Origin: Anaeromyxobacter diazotrophicus
Lineage (GTDB): Bacteria > Myxococcota > Myxococcia > Myxococcales > Anaeromyxobacteraceae
Reading direction: 5' to 3'
DNA length: 64,000 nt
Assembly: GCF_013340205.1 (NCBI RefSeq)
Contig: NZ_BJTG01000009.1
Span: 124,001-188,000, forward strand
A model generated the notes under the pieces. The model was not told the origin of the DNA and made no database searches. It saw only the letters and a program-made list of their open reading frames with translations. The translations under genes and the position numbers were made by a program. Below, one piece after another: positions 35,544 through 44,393 of the stretch. Every line of letters begins with the position of its first letter. Position 1 is the first letter of the stretch.

Positions 35544-36335
35544 ATGAAGAGGATCCTCCTCGCCGCGCTGTGCCTCGCGGCCGTCCACGGAAACGCGCTC
35601 GCGGCCGACAGCTCGCTCGCCGCCGTGAAGGCGAAGGGCAAGCTCGTCCTCGGCCTCGACGACTCCTTCCCGCCCATGGGCTTCCGCAACGACGACAACC
35701 AGATCGTCGGCTACGACATCGACCTGGCCCGGGACGTCGCCCGGCGGCTCGGGGTCGAGCTCGTCCCGCAGCCCATCGACTGGAACGCCAAGGAGCAGGA
35801 GCTCAACACCGGCAAGATCGACTGCATCTGGAACGGCTTCACCATCACCGACGAGCGCAAGCAGGCGATGGCCTTCACCCAGCCCTACCTGCGCAACGCG
35901 CAGGTGGTGGTGGTGAAGAAGGGCTCGCCCTACTCCACCCTCGCCAGCCTCAAGGGCAAGAAGGTGGGCCTCCAGGCCGGCTCCTCGGCCGCGGGCGCGC
36001 TCGAGGCCGCCACCGCCTTCCGCGGCTCGCTGGCGCAGGTGGTGGAGTTCAAGGACAACCTCACCGCCCTCATGGACCTCGAGGCGCGCGGCGTCGACGC
36101 GGTGGTGATGGATCTCATCGTCGCCGAGGACAACATCAAGCGCTCCGGGAAGGCCTACCGCGTCCTGCAGGAGTCGCTGGCGCCCGAGGTCTTCGGGGTC
36201 GGGTTCCGCAAGAACGACCTCGCCCTCCGCGACGCCGTCCAGGGCGCGCTCCAGGCGATGGCCGCCGACGGCACCCTCGCCAAGGTCACCACCAAGTGGT
36301 TCGGCAAGGACATCTCGGTCGTCGGGAAGAAGTGA
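35544..36335 (+). CDS. Amino-acid ABC transporter substrate-binding protein
   Basis: 263 residues with a signal peptide (MKRILLAALCLAAVHGNALA) and the SBP_bac_3 fold: GKLVLGLDDSFPPMGFRNDDNQIVGYDIDLARDVARRLG, WNGFTITDERKQAMAFTQPY and GKKVGLQAGSSAAGALE. It captures a polar amino acid in the periplasm and delivers it to the two downstream gene products. AAGGAG precedes the ATG. The exact amino acid cannot be told. Confidence 0.95.
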   Translation: MKRILLAALCLAAVHGNALAADSSLAAVKAKGKLVLGLDDSFPPMGFRNDDNQIVGYDIDLARDVARRLGVELVPQPIDWNAKEQELNTGKIDCIWNGFTITDERKQAMAFTQPYLRNAQVVVVKKGSPYSTLASLKGKKVGLQAGSSAAGALEAATAFRGSLAQVVEFKDNLTALMDLEARGVDAVVMDLIVAEDNIKRSGKAYRVLQESLAPEVFGVGFRKNDLALRDAVQGALQAMAADGTLAKVTTKWFGKDISVVGKK

Positions 36336-36354
36336 GCCCGGGGAAGCCGCCTCG

Positions 36355-36990
36355 ATGCTGAAGCTCCTGGGGGCGATGCTCGAGGGGTCCGTCGTCTCCC
36401 TCGAGATCTTCTTCCTCACCCTGCTCTTCGCGCTGCCCCTGGCGCTGCCGATCGCGCTCGGCCGCATGTCGGCGAGCGCGATCGTGCGCGGCCCGGTGCA
36501 CGTCTACACGCTGGTGATGCGCGGGACGCCGCTCATCCTCCAGATCATCTTCGTCTACTTCGCCCCGTACTACCTGTTCGACGCCTCGTACGACCGGTTC
36601 ACCGCGGTGATCGTCGCCTTCACCATCAACTACGCGGCGTACTTCGCCGAGATCTACCGCGGCGGAATCCAGTCGATCCCGAAGGGCCAGTACGAGGCGG
36701 CCAAGGTGCTCGGCTTCGGGCGCGCCGACACGTTCTTCCGGATCGTCCTGCCCCAGGTCGTGAAGCGGATCCTGCCCGCCAGCGCCAACGAGGTGATCAC
36801 GCTGGTGAAGGACACCGCGCTGGCGCAGACCATCGGCGTGGCGGAGCTGTTCCGGGTGGCGCAGAACGCCTCGGCGCGGCAGTTCTCCACCACGCCCATC
36901 TTCGTCGCCGGCGCGTTCTACTTCGTGCTGAACTGGGCGGTCTCCGAGCTGTTCCTCCGCCTGGAGCGGCGCCTGGCGTACTACAGCTGA
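36355..36990 (+). CDS. Amino-acid ABC transporter permease (HisM/GlnP type)
   Basis: 211 residues with five membrane segments. Family motifs are RGTPLILQIIFVYF in the front half and the EAA loop EIYRGGIQSIPKGQYEAAKVLGFG. It is an inner-membrane homodimeric or single-permease component. It starts 19 bp after the binding-protein gene and ends 14 bp before the ATPase gene, so the three form one operon. Confidence 0.95.
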   Translation: MLKLLGAMLEGSVVSLEIFFLTLLFALPLALPIALGRMSASAIVRGPVHVYTLVMRGTPLILQIIFVYFAPYYLFDASYDRFTAVIVAFTINYAAYFAEIYRGGIQSIPKGQYEAAKVLGFGRADTFFRIVLPQVVKRILPASANEVITLVKDTALAQTIGVAELFRVAQNASARQFSTTPIFVAGAFYFVLNWAVSELFLRLERRLAYYS

Positions 36991-37004
36991 GGAGCCCGGC
37001 GCAC

Positions 37005-37763
37005 ATGGACGTCGTCACCGTCGAGCACCTCTCGAAGTCGTACGGCGACCTCCAGGTCCTGTCGGACATCTCCTTCTCGGTGCGCGAGGGGGAGGTGCTG
37101 GCGATCATCGGGCCGTCCGGCTCGGGGAAGTCCACCCTGCTGCGCGCCGTCACCCACCTCGAGCCTGCCACCGGCGGGAGCATCGCCGTCTGCGGGACCC
37201 GCATCCTCGACGGCGGCGTCTACGCGGACCCGGCCACCCTGCGCGCCGCGCTCCTGAAGCTCGGGCTGGTGTTCCAGGACTTCAACCTGTTCCCCCACTT
37301 CTCGGTGCTGCGCAACATCACCGAGGCGCAGGTGCGGGTGCTGCGGCGCGGGAAGGACGAGGCGCGGGCGGTCGCGCTGGCGCTGCTCGACAAGATGGGG
37401 CTCGCCGACAAGGCGGCCGCCTACCCCTGCGAGCTCTCCGGCGGCCAGAAGCAGCGCGTCTCCATCGCCCGGGCGCTCGCGCTCGACCCGAAGGTCCTGC
37501 TCTTCGACGAGCCGACCAGCGCGCTCGATCCCGAGCTGACAGGCGAGATCCTCAAGGTCATGCGCACCCTGGCCGCCGAGAAGAGGACGATGGTGGTGGT
37601 CACCCACGAGATGGGCTTCGCCCGCGAGGTCGCCGATCGCGCCATGCTCATGGACGCGGGCGTCATCGTGGAGGAGGGACCGGCCCGGGAGCTCATCGAC
37701 AACCCCAGGAACGAGCGCACCCGGGCGTTCCTGAAGCGCTTCTCCCGGGGCGGCTCCAGCTAG
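37005..37763 (+). CDS. Amino-acid ABC transporter ATP-binding protein (GlnQ type)
   Basis: 252 residues. Walker A GPSGSGKST, Q-loop FQDFNLFPH, signature LSGGQKQRVSIARAL, Walker B VLLFDEPTSALDPE, H-loop VVVTHEMGFA: complete and typical for the polar amino-acid family. It is cytosolic and energises the importer encoded by the two preceding genes. Confidence 0.97.
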   Translation: MDVVTVEHLSKSYGDLQVLSDISFSVREGEVLAIIGPSGSGKSTLLRAVTHLEPATGGSIAVCGTRILDGGVYADPATLRAALLKLGLVFQDFNLFPHFSVLRNITEAQVRVLRRGKDEARAVALALLDKMGLADKAAAYPCELSGGQKQRVSIARALALDPKVLLFDEPTSALDPELTGEILKVMRTLAAEKRTMVVVTHEMGFAREVADRAMLMDAGVIVEEGPARELIDNPRNERTRAFLKRFSRGGSS

Positions 37764-37782
37764 GCGCCTGCGCCTCCGCCGC

Positions 37783-38403
37783 TCACCTCGAGTACCCGTA
37801 GCTCCCGGTCCGGATCCGGACCAGACGCCCGCCCTCGAGCTCCACGTAGCGCACGAAGCTGCTCGGGCCGAAGTCGTACGTCCACACCTCGATCACGGTC
37901 TCCCGCCGGCGCAGGTCGCGGAAGACCGGTTCGCCGCACTTCGCCAGCACGTCGAAGGTCCGGTCGCCGAGCCGCAGCGCGTCGGAGGCACAGCGCGCCC
38001 GGGGGATCGCGGCGGCGTCCCTCGGCGCCCCCCTCGGCGGTTCCGGGAGCTCGTAGCCGTAGCCTCCCCGCTCGATGGCGAGGACCTTCCCTCCCCTCAG
38101 CTTCACCACGTGGATGAAGCGCTGCGGGCCGAAGTTGTACGTCCACCACTCGAGCAGCAAGCTGAGATCCCCGCTCGCGGTGACGAGGATGGGCTCCGCC
38201 TCCTGCAGCGCCGGCGGTCCGCACTTGGCGAGGAGGTCGAGCCGCGAGTCTCCGGCCGACACGATGCCGCCGGCGCAGTCGATCGAGTCCGCCGACGCCG
38301 CGGCGCTCCCGAGGGCCAGGGCGGCGGAGATCACCCAGCGGACGGCCCTGCTCCGGTTCGGCGCGAGCCGTCGCGGGGCGGCGCGCAGCACACGGTTCCC
38401 CAT
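37783..38403 (-). CDS. Exported protein with two DUF2845-like repeats
   Basis: 206 residues. The signal peptide spans about residues 20-39 (VRWVISAALALGSAAASA). Two tandem repeats of about 75 residues follow. Each has a leading Cys, a GDSRLDLLAKCGPP or GDRTFDVLAKCGEP motif, a WTYNFGP or WTYDFGP motif, and a closing GGYGY or GSYGY. DUF2845 proteins are small periplasmic proteins of unknown function. Here the duplication has given a two-domain form. The upstream GAGCGT-TG-ACGCTC palindrome (38465-38478) may be regulatory. It is convergent with the ABC operon. Confidence 0.8.
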   Translation of the reverse strand: MGNRVLRAAPRRLAPNRSRAVRWVISAALALGSAAASADSIDCAGGIVSAGDSRLDLLAKCGPPALQEAEPILVTASGDLSLLLEWWTYNFGPQRFIHVVKLRGGKVLAIERGGYGYELPEPPRGAPRDAAAIPRARCASDALRLGDRTFDVLAKCGEPVFRDLRRRETVIEVWTYDFGPSSFVRYVELEGGRLVRIRTGSYGYSR

Positions 38404-38744
38404 GGATCCCCCCTGCGCTCCTCGAGCGGAGCCGCCGGGAAGAGTACCGCACGCTCGGTGATTCGAGCGTTGACGCTCCGCGAAGAAACGTGAAGCCCGG
38501 GTCCGTGCGCCCCCTGCCGGGCACCGGCGAACCTGCCCGGAGCGCCGGGCGGGACGGGCTGGGCGGAGACCGTCGCACACGGGCGCCCGTACGGCGCGCG
38601 CGGCTTTGTGATATCTCCGGGCGCGGTGCGAGGCCTTCCGGGCGGCCCGCCGGCCGTCCTTGAATCCGCCGCCGGCCCGGCCGTCAGGAAACCACCCCGC
38701 CCGGTGCGCGGCGGGCCGACACCGGGCCACGACCTCGCACCACG

Positions 38745-40736
38745 ATGGCCCGAACCGCTCGCGACCCGATGACCATGCGACTCCTGCCGCTCTGCGCCCT
38801 CCTCGCGCTCCTCGCCTCGCCCGCGCGCGCCGCGGCCGACGAGGCCGCCGAGCTCACCGTGCTCAGCTACCACGAGGTCGCGGACGCCGCCCAGGCGCGG
38901 GTGCCGTCGTACGCGGTGACGCCGACCAACTTCGTCCGGCAGATGGACTGGCTGCGCAACCACGGCTACCGCTTCGTGGCGGTGGACGACGTGCTCGCCG
39001 CCCGCGCCGGGAAGCGGCCGCTGCCCCCCAAGGCGGTGCTCGTCACCTTCGACGACGGCTACCAGTCGGTCTACGAGCACGCGTGGCCGGTGCTGAAGCT
39101 GTTCCGCATCCCCGCGGTGATGAACGTCGTGGCGGGCTGGCTGGAGGAGAAGGAGAAGGTCCACTTCGACGGCCGCGACCTGCCGCGGCGGGACTTCATG
39201 TCCTGGGCCGCGCTCCGCGAGATGGCCGAGAGCGGGCTGGTCGAGATCGGCAGCCACTCCTTCGACCTGCACCGCGGGCTCCAGGGGAACCCGCAGGGGA
39301 ACGTGGAGCCGGCCGGCACCGTCCGCCGCTACGACCCGGCGACGAGGCGCTACGAGGACGAGGCGGCCTACCGCAAGCGCATCCAGTCCGACCTCGAGCG
39401 CGGCAGCGCCCTCATCCGCCGCCACACCGGGCGGGCGCCGCGCGTCATCGCCTGGCCGTACGGGCGCTACAACACCATCACCCGCGAGGTCGCCCAGCGG
39501 CTCGGCATGCCCATCGGCCTCACCCTCGAGGACGGCGCCAACGTGCGCGACACGCCGCTGTGGGGGCTGCGGCGCATCCTGGTCGAGAGCGGCATGCGGC
39601 TGTGGGACCTCGAGCGCGAGATCGCGACCCGCGAGCAGAACCTCTCGGACAACGACCGCCCGCAGAAGACGATGCACGTCGATCTCGACTACCTGTACGA
39701 CCCGGATCCCGCCCAGCAGGACCGGAACCTCGGCCACCTGCTCGACCGCATCGAGAAGATGGGCGTGAACACCGTCTACCTGCAGGCGTTCTCCGATCCG
39801 GACGGCAACGGCTCCGCCAACGCCGTCTACTTCCCCTGCCGCCGCGTCCCCATGCGCGCCGACCTCTTCAACCGGGTGGCCTGGCAGATCCGGACCCGCA
39901 CCGCGGTGCGGCGGCTGTACGCCTGGATGCCGGCCCTCGCCTGGGAGCTGCCCGCGAGCGATCCCGCCGCCGGGGATCGGGTGACGGCGGTCGCCGGCGA
40001 CCGCACCGACCGCGTGAACATGGGGTACCTGCGGCTCTCGCCCTTCTCGGCCCGCGCCCGCCAGGCCGTGCGCGAGATCTACGAGGACCTGGCGCGGTCG
40101 GCGCGGTTCGACGGGCTCCTCTTCCACGACGACCTGACGCTCTCGGACTACGAGGACGCCAGCCCGGCCGCCCTCGCCGCCTACCGCGCCTGGGGGCTGC
40201 CCGGCTCGGTGGAGGAGATCCGCAAGAGCGACGACCTCCTCGGCCGGTGGACCATCCTCAAGATCAACGCGCTCGACGACTTCGCCCTGGAGCTGGCCGC
40301 GATCGTCCGGGCGGAGCACCCCGCGCTCAAGACCGCGCGGAACCTCTACGCGCAGGTGGCCCTCAACCCCAAGGCGGAGGTCTGGTACTCGCAGTCCCTC
40401 GACAACTCCGTCGCGCGCTACGACTTCACCGCCGTCATGGCCATGCCGTACATGGAGAAGGCTCGCGACCACGCGGCCTTCTTCCACGACCTGGTCCGGG
40501 CGGCGGACGACCGCGGCGCCCTGCGCAAGGTGGTGTTCGAGCTGCAGGCGGTGGACTGGCGGGAGGACAACCGGCTCATCCCGACCGAGGAGCTGGCCGA
40601 CCGCATCCGCGACCTCTACCGCCTCGGCGCGACGCACGTCGGCTACTATCCCGACGCGCTGTTCCGCGACCACCCGGTGCCCGGCGTCATGAAGGCCGCG
40701 TTCGACGCCGCGCCCAACGCCGTCCAGGCGCGCTGA
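38745..40736 (+). CDS. pgaB: Poly-beta-1,6-N-acetylglucosamine N-deacetylase PgaB
   Basis: 663 residues; starts at 38745, 38769 or 38775 are all in frame, and the signal peptide proper is MRLLPLCALLALLASPARA. The polysaccharide deacetylase domain has VTFDDG (Asp103, Asp104) and EIGSHSFDLH (His171, His176), the metal-binding set. The C-terminal half is the PgaB-type TIM-barrel hydrolase domain (MHVDLDYLYDPDPAQQDRNL, FDGLLFHDDLTLSDYEDAS). It deacetylates PNAG in the periplasm before export. It is followed 13 bp later by pgaC. Confidence 0.95.
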   Translation: MARTARDPMTMRLLPLCALLALLASPARAAADEAAELTVLSYHEVADAAQARVPSYAVTPTNFVRQMDWLRNHGYRFVAVDDVLAARAGKRPLPPKAVLVTFDDGYQSVYEHAWPVLKLFRIPAVMNVVAGWLEEKEKVHFDGRDLPRRDFMSWAALREMAESGLVEIGSHSFDLHRGLQGNPQGNVEPAGTVRRYDPATRRYEDEAAYRKRIQSDLERGSALIRRHTGRAPRVIAWPYGRYNTITREVAQRLGMPIGLTLEDGANVRDTPLWGLRRILVESGMRLWDLEREIATREQNLSDNDRPQKTMHVDLDYLYDPDPAQQDRNLGHLLDRIEKMGVNTVYLQAFSDPDGNGSANAVYFPCRRVPMRADLFNRVAWQIRTRTAVRRLYAWMPALAWELPASDPAAGDRVTAVAGDRTDRVNMGYLRLSPFSARARQAVREIYEDLARSARFDGLLFHDDLTLSDYEDASPAALAAYRAWGLPGSVEEIRKSDDLLGRWTILKINALDDFALELAAIVRAEHPALKTARNLYAQVALNPKAEVWYSQSLDNSVARYDFTAVMAMPYMEKARDHAAFFHDLVRAADDRGALRKVVFELQAVDWREDNRLIPTEELADRIRDLYRLGATHVGYYPDALFRDHPVPGVMKAAFDAAPNAVQAR

Positions 40737-40749
40737 GGAGGGCCGCCGC

Positions 40750-42015
40750 GTGACCGCCGTCGAGACGCTGTGGAACGGCCTCGTGGCGTTCGTCTTCTAT
40801 TACCCGCTCTTCATGTCGTTCCTGTGGATGACGGGCGCCGCGCTGTTCTGGTGGCGCTTCGAGCGCCACGAGGCCCCCTGGGATCGGCCGGTGCCGCTGC
40901 GCGGCGCGCCGCCGGTGAGCGTCCTCATCCCATGCTTCAACGAGGCCGACAACGCCGAGGAGACCCTCGGGCACGCGCTCGCGATCGACCACCCCGAGTT
41001 CGAGGTGGTGGCCATCGACGACGGCAGCACCGACGGCACCCCCGCCATCCTGGACCGCCTGGCGGCGCGCCACCCGCGGCTGCGCGTGGTGCACCTGGCG
41101 GAGAACCAGGGCAAGGCGATGGCGCTGCAGGCGGGCGCCCTCCTGGCGCGCCACGAGATCCTCGTCTGCATCGACGGCGACGCGCTCCTCGACCGGCACG
41201 CCGCGCACTGGCTCGTGCGCCACTTCGTGGAGTGCCCCGAGGTCGCGGCGGTGACCGGCAACCCGCGCATCCGCAACCGCTCGACCCTGCTCGGGCGCGT
41301 GCAGGTGGGGGAGTTCTCGTCCCTGGTCGGCATCATCAAGCGGGCGCAGCGCTTCTTCGGCCGGATCTTCACCGTCAGCGGGGTCATCACTGCCTTCCGG
41401 AAGTCCGCCGTGCACGGGGTCGGCTACTGGAGCGCCGACGTGCTCACCGAGGACATCGACATCACCTGGAAGCTGCACCGCGCGGGCTGGGACGTCCGGT
41501 TCGAGCCGAACGCGCTCACCTGGATCCTCATGCCCGAGACGCTGCGCGGGCTGTGGAAGCAGCGGCTCCGGTGGGCGATGGGCGGCGCGCAGGTCCTGCT
41601 CAAGAACCTGGACGCGCTGATCCGGCCGGGGCAGCGCTTCCTGTGGCCGCTCCTGCTCGAGATGTGCGCCAGCCTCACCTGGGCCTACGCCATGCTACTC
41701 CTGGCGGTGATGTGGCTGCTCGGGTTGGCGCTGCCCGCCGGCCTCATGCCGGACGTCGGCTCGCCGCTCAGCCCCCAGGGCTGCGGCGTGCTCCTGGGCG
41801 CCACCTGCCTCCTGCAGTTCGCCTTCAGCGCGTGGCTCGACGGCCGCCACGACCGCGGGCTCGCGCGGAACCTGTTCTGGATGATCTGGTTTCCCGTGGC
41901 GTTCTGGGCGATCAGCTGCGCCGCGACGGTGGCGGCCTACCCGAAGGTCATCGCCCGCGGCCGGGGAGCGCGGGCGAGGTGGGTCAGTCCGGACCGCGGC
42001 ATCCGGCCCGACTGA
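40750..42015 (+). CDS. pgaC: PNAG synthase, family-2 glycosyltransferase PgaC
   Basis: 421 residues from a GTG. Domains: an N-terminal membrane helix, a GT2 domain with SVLIPCFNEADNAEETL, VAIDDGSTDG, CIDGDALLD, TEDIDITWKL (acceptor Asp/catalytic TED) and QRLRWAMGG (QxxRW), then three or four C-terminal membrane helices. It polymerises UDP-GlcNAc into poly-beta-1,6-GlcNAc across the inner membrane with PgaD. It is translationally close to pgaB. Confidence 0.95.
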   Translation: MTAVETLWNGLVAFVFYYPLFMSFLWMTGAALFWWRFERHEAPWDRPVPLRGAPPVSVLIPCFNEADNAEETLGHALAIDHPEFEVVAIDDGSTDGTPAILDRLAARHPRLRVVHLAENQGKAMALQAGALLARHEILVCIDGDALLDRHAAHWLVRHFVECPEVAAVTGNPRIRNRSTLLGRVQVGEFSSLVGIIKRAQRFFGRIFTVSGVITAFRKSAVHGVGYWSADVLTEDIDITWKLHRAGWDVRFEPNALTWILMPETLRGLWKQRLRWAMGGAQVLLKNLDALIRPGQRFLWPLLLEMCASLTWAYAMLLLAVMWLLGLALPAGLMPDVGSPLSPQGCGVLLGATCLLQFAFSAWLDGRHDRGLARNLFWMIWFPVAFWAISCAATVAAYPKVIARGRGARARWVSPDRGIRPD

Positions 42016-42074
42016 CTCGTTCGCGTGAATACCGGGCGGGCGCTGGCCGTCCAGCCACTGGACCGGGCAGCCAG

Positions 42075-42101
42075 GTTCGGGTACACCGCCTGCACCCGAA
42101 C
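42075..42101 (+). other. Perfect hairpin in the pgaC-pgaD spacer
   Basis: GTTCGGGT (42075-42082) and ACCCGAAC (42094-42101) pair over 8 bp with an 11-base loop in the 134-bp gap between pgaC and pgaD. It could attenuate or process the transcript to set PgaD levels, but there is no T-run for termination. Confidence 0.5.
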
Positions 42102-42149
42102 GAGCACCCGCGGTGGGTTCACTCGACTCGCCCGGCGCCAGACACGACC

Positions 42150-42608
42150 ATGAGCTGCTCACTCATCATCGACGCACGCCGCCAGCTCCGGTGGCACGAG
42201 CGCCTGCTCTCGGACGCCTCCACGGCGATCCTCTGGAGCGGCTGGCTGTGGCTGTGCCTGCCGCTGCTCCGCGCCTACGCCTCGCTCGCCCAGCTCGGTC
42301 CCCGCCTCAGCCCGGCGCTCCCGGACCTCCTCGCGCTCGGCTCGGAGGACGTCCTCGGGCAGTCGGTGGTGGCGCTCATCGGCGCCTCGGGCACCCTCAT
42401 GGCGTGGAACCGCCTCCCGGCGCGGCGCGCGCGCGCGGCGCCGGCGCTGTCGCCTCGCGAGCAGGCGCAGTACTTCGAGCTGCCCGAGCAGGAGCTCCGG
42501 GCCGGGCGCGAGGCCGCGGTGGTGGTGGTGCACCACGACGCGCAGGGCCGCATCGTCCGGCTGGAGCAGCGCGCGCTCTGCGCGCACGCCGAGGATCGGG
42601 CGGCGTAG
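42150..42608 (+). CDS. pgaD: PNAG biosynthesis protein PgaD
   Basis: 152 residues. Small membrane protein with two helices (TAILWSGWLWLCLPLLRAYASL and GQSVVALIGASGTLMAWNRL) flanked by cytosolic parts, with a ~60-residue soluble tail containing SPREQAQYFELPEQELRAGR. PgaD stabilises and activates the PgaC synthase, with c-di-GMP control in E. coli. Identification rests on gene order and topology, as PgaD is poorly conserved. Confidence 0.8.
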   Translation: MSCSLIIDARRQLRWHERLLSDASTAILWSGWLWLCLPLLRAYASLAQLGPRLSPALPDLLALGSEDVLGQSVVALIGASGTLMAWNRLPARRARAAPALSPREQAQYFELPEQELRAGREAAVVVVHHDAQGRIVRLEQRALCAHAEDRAA

Positions 42609-42813
42609 CCCGGCAACGCGGCCGGCGCAGTCCGCGAAGTCAAGAGGCGGGCCCGATCGCACCGCGGACCGGCCGTCCGCTTCGTCGTCAAATGTTTTTC
42701 CCGGCCGCCGGGGTCGCGCTGTCCCGCTCTCCCAGGACACCGTCGTTCACCGAGCGTCCGCGCGACCCCGTCTTGGTCGAGCGCCCGAGCGAGCGGACGA
42801 TCAACGGTCGTGC

Positions 42814-43839
42814 ATGCCACTGCCTGACTGCTGCCAGGAGCCTTTCGGCGCGGGACCCGAGCGCTGCAGCGCCTGCAGCCACCAGGTGACGAGCGAGGGG
42901 CTCCGCACCTGCACGCGGTTCGCGGCCCAGAGCCCCGCCATGCAGGCCGTGCTGCGCCGGGCGCGAGCCATCGCGCAGTCGAGCGCCCCGGTGGTGCTCC
43001 TGGGCGAGACCGGGACGGGCAAGGAGGTGTTCGCCCGCGCCCTGCACCACGGCGGCGCGCGCGCCGCGCGGCCGTTCGTCCCGGTGAACTGCGGCGCCAT
43101 CCCGGGGGAGCTGCTCGAGAGCGAGCTCCTCGGGCACGTGCGCGGCGCCTTCAGCGGCGCGGTCGCGGACAAGGCGGGCCTCTTCGAGGCGGCCGCGGGT
43201 GGGACGCTGCTGCTCGACGAGGTCGGCGACCTCCCGCTCTCACTCCAGGTCAAGCTCCTGCGCGTGCTGCAGGACGGCGAGGTGCGCCGCGTCGGCTCGA
43301 ACCACTCGCTCGCGCTCGACGTCCGCGTCATCGCCGCCACGCACAAGGACCTGGGCGCGCTGGTGGAGCGGGGGCTGTTCCGCGAGGACCTCTACTACCG
43401 GCTCAAGGTGCTCACGCTGCGGCTGCCCCCGCTCCGCGAGCGCCTGGCGGACATCCTGCCCCTGGCCCGCCACTTCCTCGCCCTGGAGCGCACGCCGCCA
43501 CGCCGGCTCACGCCGGCCGCGGAGGAGCTCTTGCTCGAGTACCGCTGGCCCGGGAACCTCCGCGAGCTGTCGAACGCCATGCGGTGCGCCTCCGCGGTCG
43601 CGGAGGGCGCCGCCCTCGAGCCGGAGCACCTCCCCGAGGAGCTCCTCCGCGCGCCCACCCGTCTGGCCCCGGCCGCCCCGCTCCGCACGCTCGCGCAGGT
43701 CGAGCGGGAGCACGTGCTCGCGGTGCTGGCCGCGTGCGGCGGGGTGCAGGCGGAGGCGGCCCGGATCCTCGGCATCGGCCGGAACACCCTCTGGCGCAAG
43801 CTGCGGGAGTACGGCGAGGCCGTCGCCCTGAGCTCGTGA
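42814..43839 (+). CDS. Sigma-54-dependent activator with Cys-rich N-terminus
   Basis: 341 residues. There is no conventional sensor domain. The first 35 residues hold five cysteines (Cys6, 7, 18, 21, 33; PERCSACSHQ), suggesting a metal- or redox-binding switch. The AAA+ module has Walker A GETGTGKE (64-71), Walker B GGTLLLDEVG, and a loop reading GAFSGA (111-116) where GAFTGA is standard. A Fis-type helix-turn-helix ends the protein (VQAEAARILGIGRNTLWRKLREYG). It lies 0.5 kb upstream of, and in the same direction as, a multicopper oxidase operon with a sigma-54 promoter and enhancer-like palindrome. This makes it the probable regulator of that operon. Confidence 0.92.
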   Translation: MPLPDCCQEPFGAGPERCSACSHQVTSEGLRTCTRFAAQSPAMQAVLRRARAIAQSSAPVVLLGETGTGKEVFARALHHGGARAARPFVPVNCGAIPGELLESELLGHVRGAFSGAVADKAGLFEAAAGGTLLLDEVGDLPLSLQVKLLRVLQDGEVRRVGSNHSLALDVRVIAATHKDLGALVERGLFREDLYYRLKVLTLRLPPLRERLADILPLARHFLALERTPPRRLTPAAEELLLEYRWPGNLRELSNAMRCASAVAEGAALEPEHLPEELLRAPTRLAPAAPLRTLAQVEREHVLAVLAACGGVQAEAARILGIGRNTLWRKLREYGEAVALSS

Positions 43840-43863
43840 GGCGGCGCCCGCGCGCGCGCTGGA

Positions 43864-44121
43864 TCAGTCCTCCTGGTCGGCCCGCCGGGCCGTGGCTTCC
43901 TTGAACTCCTCCCACGATCGCTCGAACTCCTGCACCAGCCGCGGCCGGTGCCCGGCGGGCGCGCGGACGAGCTCGTCGAGGAGCCGGTAGAGATCGGCCC
44001 GCAGCAGGTCGAGCCCCACCGGGCGCACCTCCGCCGCGGGCGGCTGCGCGGGCGGCTGCGCGGACGGGGGCCGCGGGCCGCGGGGCGGCGGTCGCCGGTG
44101 GTGCCAGTGGAGCTGGGCCAT
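43864..44121 (-). CDS. Small Pro-rich hypothetical protein
   Basis: 85 residues. A proline- and His-rich N-terminus (MAQLHWHHRRPPPRGPRPPS) is followed by a helical C-terminus (LLRADLYRLLDELVRAPAG, QEFERSWEEFKEATARRADQ). It is divergent from the multicopper oxidase operon, with the enhancer-like site between them. It may be co-regulated. I do not recognise it. Confidence 0.5.
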   Translation of the reverse strand: MAQLHWHHRRPPPRGPRPPSAQPPAQPPAAEVRPVGLDLLRADLYRLLDELVRAPAGHRPRLVQEFERSWEEFKEATARRADQED

Positions 44122-44221
44122 GGTTCCTCCGTGCCCGCGGACGAAGCATGCGGTGTGCCGCGATCACCGGACACGCCGGCGCACGTCCCGCGCGCGCTTC
44201 TCCGCGGGCCGCGCCGGCGCC

Positions 44222-44251
44222 GGTGTTCCACGCGCTCCAGCCTGGAACACC
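44222..44251. promoter_or_regulatory. Candidate enhancer (UAS) for the sigma-54 activator
   Basis: GGTGTTCCA (44222-44230) and TGGAACACC (44243-44251) form a perfect 9-bp inverted repeat with a 12-base spacer. Its centre is ~110 bp upstream of the -24 element at 44347, the usual position and symmetry for binding by a dimeric Fis-type activator. Confidence 0.7.
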
Positions 44252-44346
44252 ACTCGACGCTCCGTCCGTGCCGGCGGCGGCGCCGCGCGTGCCTTGGCGG
44301 CCGTCGATTGGCGCGCGATTGCGCGCGCGCGCCGCGGCCCGAGGCG

Positions 44347-44362
44347 TGGCACCTGCGATGCA
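44347..44362 (+). promoter_or_regulatory. Sigma-54 promoter of the multicopper oxidase operon
   Basis: TGGCAC-CTGCG-ATGCA: GG (44348-44349) and GC (44360-44361) are separated by exactly 10 bases, and the -24 box matches the consensus TGGCAC fully. It lies ~32 bp before the first ATG of the operon and has an enhancer-like palindrome upstream. Confidence 0.85.
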
Positions 44363-44393
44363 CCGCAGCTCGAGCATCCGAGGAGCCGAACCC

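Noticed and set aside
44313-44330. Second sigma-54-like site TGGCGCGCGATTGC before the oxidase operon
   Set aside because: The GG to GC distance is one base off the required 10. The site at 44347 is far better.
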